The notes beneath the pieces were generated by a model. The model saw nothing but the letters and a program-made list of their open reading frames with translations. It was not told the origin of the DNA and searched no databases. Below, in pieces: positions 62,590 through 64,000 of a stretch of DNA of 64,000 bases. The stretch's first letter is position 1, and each line of letters starts with the position of its first letter. Both the position numbers and the translations under genes were made by a program. Source of the DNA: RQOF01 sp964461135 (GTDB lineage Bacteria > Calditrichota > Calditrichia > RBG-13-44-9); assembly GCA_964461135.1 (NCBI GenBank), contig CAYWTB010000003.1, positions 60,003-124,002 on the forward strand. The letters run 5' to 3'.

Positions 62590-64000
62590 ATGCAAGAAAA
62601 AAAGTTGAATAAAGAGGAATTACTTAAGAAAGCACAAAAACCTGCGGAAGATGCTATGAGGTTGCATCCATTCTATCGCCGAAAAATTGAAATTATTCCT
62701 AAGTCTCATGTGTGGGGAATGGAAAATTTCGGAGTTTGATACACTCCTGGCGTTGCCGCTCCCTGTAAAGATATCCAGGCCAATCCGGAGATGATATTTC
62801 AGCATACCAACAAATGGAACACTGTTGCCGTAATTTCGGATGGAACCCGGGTTCTGGGTCTGGATGCCATTGGTCCGGAAGCCGGTCTGCGGGTGATGGA
62901 GGGCAAGGCCCTGCTGTTCAAATATCTGGGCGGTGTGGATGCTTTTCCACTGACCCTTGACACCAAAGATCCGGACGAAATCATTAAGACCGTCCTGATT
63001 CTTCAACCGGGACTGGGTGGTGTGAACCTGGAAGATATTTCTCAACCCAAATGTTTTTATGTGCTGGATACACTGCGTAAGAAAGCACGGATACCGGTAT
63101 GACATGATGATCAGCAGGGCACCGCCGCAGTGACTGCTGCCGGATTGATTAATGCTCTAAAAATGGCCAATAAAAAAATAAATGAAGCTAAAATTGCCAT
63201 GGGTGGTGCAGAAACGTCAAATATTGCGATTTCTTGGGTTATAATCAAGGCTGGCGTGAATCCTAAGAATATTATTATGGTGGATTCCAAGGGAATTCTC
63301 AACCGGGATCGCGATGATCTGAAAAAGGGTAATTTCAAGGGAAAATGGCATATGTGCCAGATCAGTAACGGGAAGCAGAAAAAAGGTAATGTTCCCGACG
63401 CAATGGAAGGTGCTGACGTATTAATAGCCCTCTCCCGTCCGGGACCTGATGTGATTAAGAAAGAGTGGATTTCAAGGATGGCCGGGGATGCGGTGTTTTT
63501 TGTCTGTGCTAATCCCATTCCCGAGATCTGGCCCTGGGAAGCTAAAGATGCCGGGGCGCATATTGTGGCAACCGGAAGATCTGATTTTCCAAATCAGGTA
63601 AATAATTCCCTGGATTTTCCCGGTATTTTCAGAGGAACGCTGGATGTTATGGCCAAAACCATAACTGATGAGATGTGTATTGCAGCGGCCAGGGAACTGG
63701 CTAAAACGGCTGAAGATAAAGGACTGCATGAAGATTATCTGATTCCCACAATGGAAGACTGGGAAGTATTTCCGCGGGAAGCTGCTGCTGTGAGAATGTT
63801 GGCCATTGAATAGGGGGTGGCACGCCTGAAAATGAGCCGGGAAGAACTTTTCCGGACAGCGGAAAAGATTATCAAAAAATCTCGTGATGAAACCCAGACC
63901 ATGATGGATAATGGTTACATTGCACCCCCGCCGGGGATAAAACTATCCTGTTTTCCGCACGCTTCAAAAAAATCTGCTGTAGTCCCTTATTTTACTGATA
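62590..64000 (+). pseudogene. Malic enzyme gene with three in-frame stop codons (3' end outside the window)
   Basis: Frame open from ATG 62590 to the window end, with no frameshift but three in-frame stops: TGA 62737-62739 (codon 50, family W in F-x-x-W-YTPGVA), TGA 63100-63102 (codon 171, family W or F before HDDQQGTA), TAG 63811-63813 (codon 408, family Q in AIE-Q-GVAR). Intact: catalytic Tyr (YTPGVAAPC), catalytic Lys region (MEGKALLFKYLGG), metal residues (VNLEDI, HDDQQGT). Changed against my memory of the family: GLGDIG reads GLDAIG; the Rossmann GAGA(A/S)N reads GAETSN; NNSLGFPGIFRGALD reads NNSLDFPGIFRGTLD. Malic enzyme decarboxylates malate to pyruvate with NAD(P). At least seven TGG codons in the same gene read Trp, so TGA is not a general Trp codon. 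AGGA precedes the start. Probably a recent pseudogene. Confidence 0.85.

Noticed and set aside
62590..63813. Selenocysteine or genome-wide TGA=Trp recoding as explanation of the malic enzyme stops
   Set aside because: The TGA sites are at Trp positions, not Cys, and one stop is TAG. Other genes here end in TGA (e.g. 3789-3791, 27269-27271) or TAG (1693-1695, 62471-62473), and Trp is TGG throughout, including within the same gene.
1..64000. CRISPR arrays, tRNA genes, insertion sequences or prophage
   Set aside because: None recognised when scanning both strands by eye; no spaced direct repeats, transposase motifs or tRNA cloverleaf blocks were seen.

Overview
The window is a gene-dense piece of bacterial chromosome of moderate G+C. 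It carries no rRNA, tRNA, CRISPR array, insertion sequence or phage gene that I can recognise. Several traits suggest a Gram-negative lineage in or near the FCB group (Calditrichota, Marinimicrobiota or KSB1-like): secreted proteins with two-component-regulator-type propellers and a C-terminal 'GKF(M/I)I(I/V)' sorting-like tail, a Peptidase_MA/TolB-propeller/barrel fusion, lipoproteins, a BshA (bacillithiol) glycosyltransferase, RNase Y, and a mannose-type PTS fragment. Promoters fit the classical -35 TTGACA / 17 bp / -10 TATAAT pattern (5020-5048, 17764-17792, 60224-60252), not the Bacteroidota type. The phylum is inference.

Layout. 1-3024: split MacB-type ABC exporter (ATPase plus two permeases). 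3114-8107: CoA-type Nudix hydrolase, MFS transporter, sodium:solute symporter and a degenerate histidine-kinase-like protein. 8221-19236, all on the minus strand: murA, recN, a secreted propeller protein, the riboflavin operon ribD-ribE-ribBA-ribH behind a complete FMN riboswitch, and a membrane glycosyltransferase. 19619-29214: cysS, an HDOD-GGDEF protein behind an attenuator-like hairpin, trmJ-hisS-cytochrome lipoprotein (minus), a REC-GAF-GGDEF response regulator, bshA and a glycerophosphodiesterase. 29417-40023, all plus: the large protease/propeller/barrel protein, radA, an NHL-propeller protein, rny, a ferritin-like protein, Memo and AMMECR1 homologues, and lemA. 40099-45139, all minus: GCS2-type carboxylate-amine ligase, adenosine deaminase, TPR lipoprotein, amidohydrolase and flavin reductase. 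45395-48501: glycolytic cluster gap-pgk-tpiA. 49152-53667: DUF512 radical-SAM/PDZ protein, der and a secreted metalloprotease. 53986-55729: PTS EIIC, EIID and HPr without their partners. 56410-62473: two-component signalling genes around an nfeD-slipin pair. 62590-64000: a malic enzyme gene broken by three in-frame stops.

Most of the window is core metabolism and housekeeping. The least ordinary item is the malic enzyme gene at the right edge. Its frame is intact for 1.4 kb, but two TGA codons sit where the family has tryptophan and one TAG sits where it has glutamine. Several nearly invariant Gly and Ala residues are also changed in ways that fit G-to-A transitions. Neighbouring genes use TGA and TAG as normal stops and keep their motifs, so a young, transition-decayed pseudogene is the most likely reading; readthrough or a localized hypermutation process remain testable alternatives. 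Other points worth attention are the FMN switch, whose promoter, aptamer, antiterminator and terminator can all be read off the sequence; the attenuator before the HDOD-GGDEF gene; and two kinase-like proteins that lack essential kinase elements.
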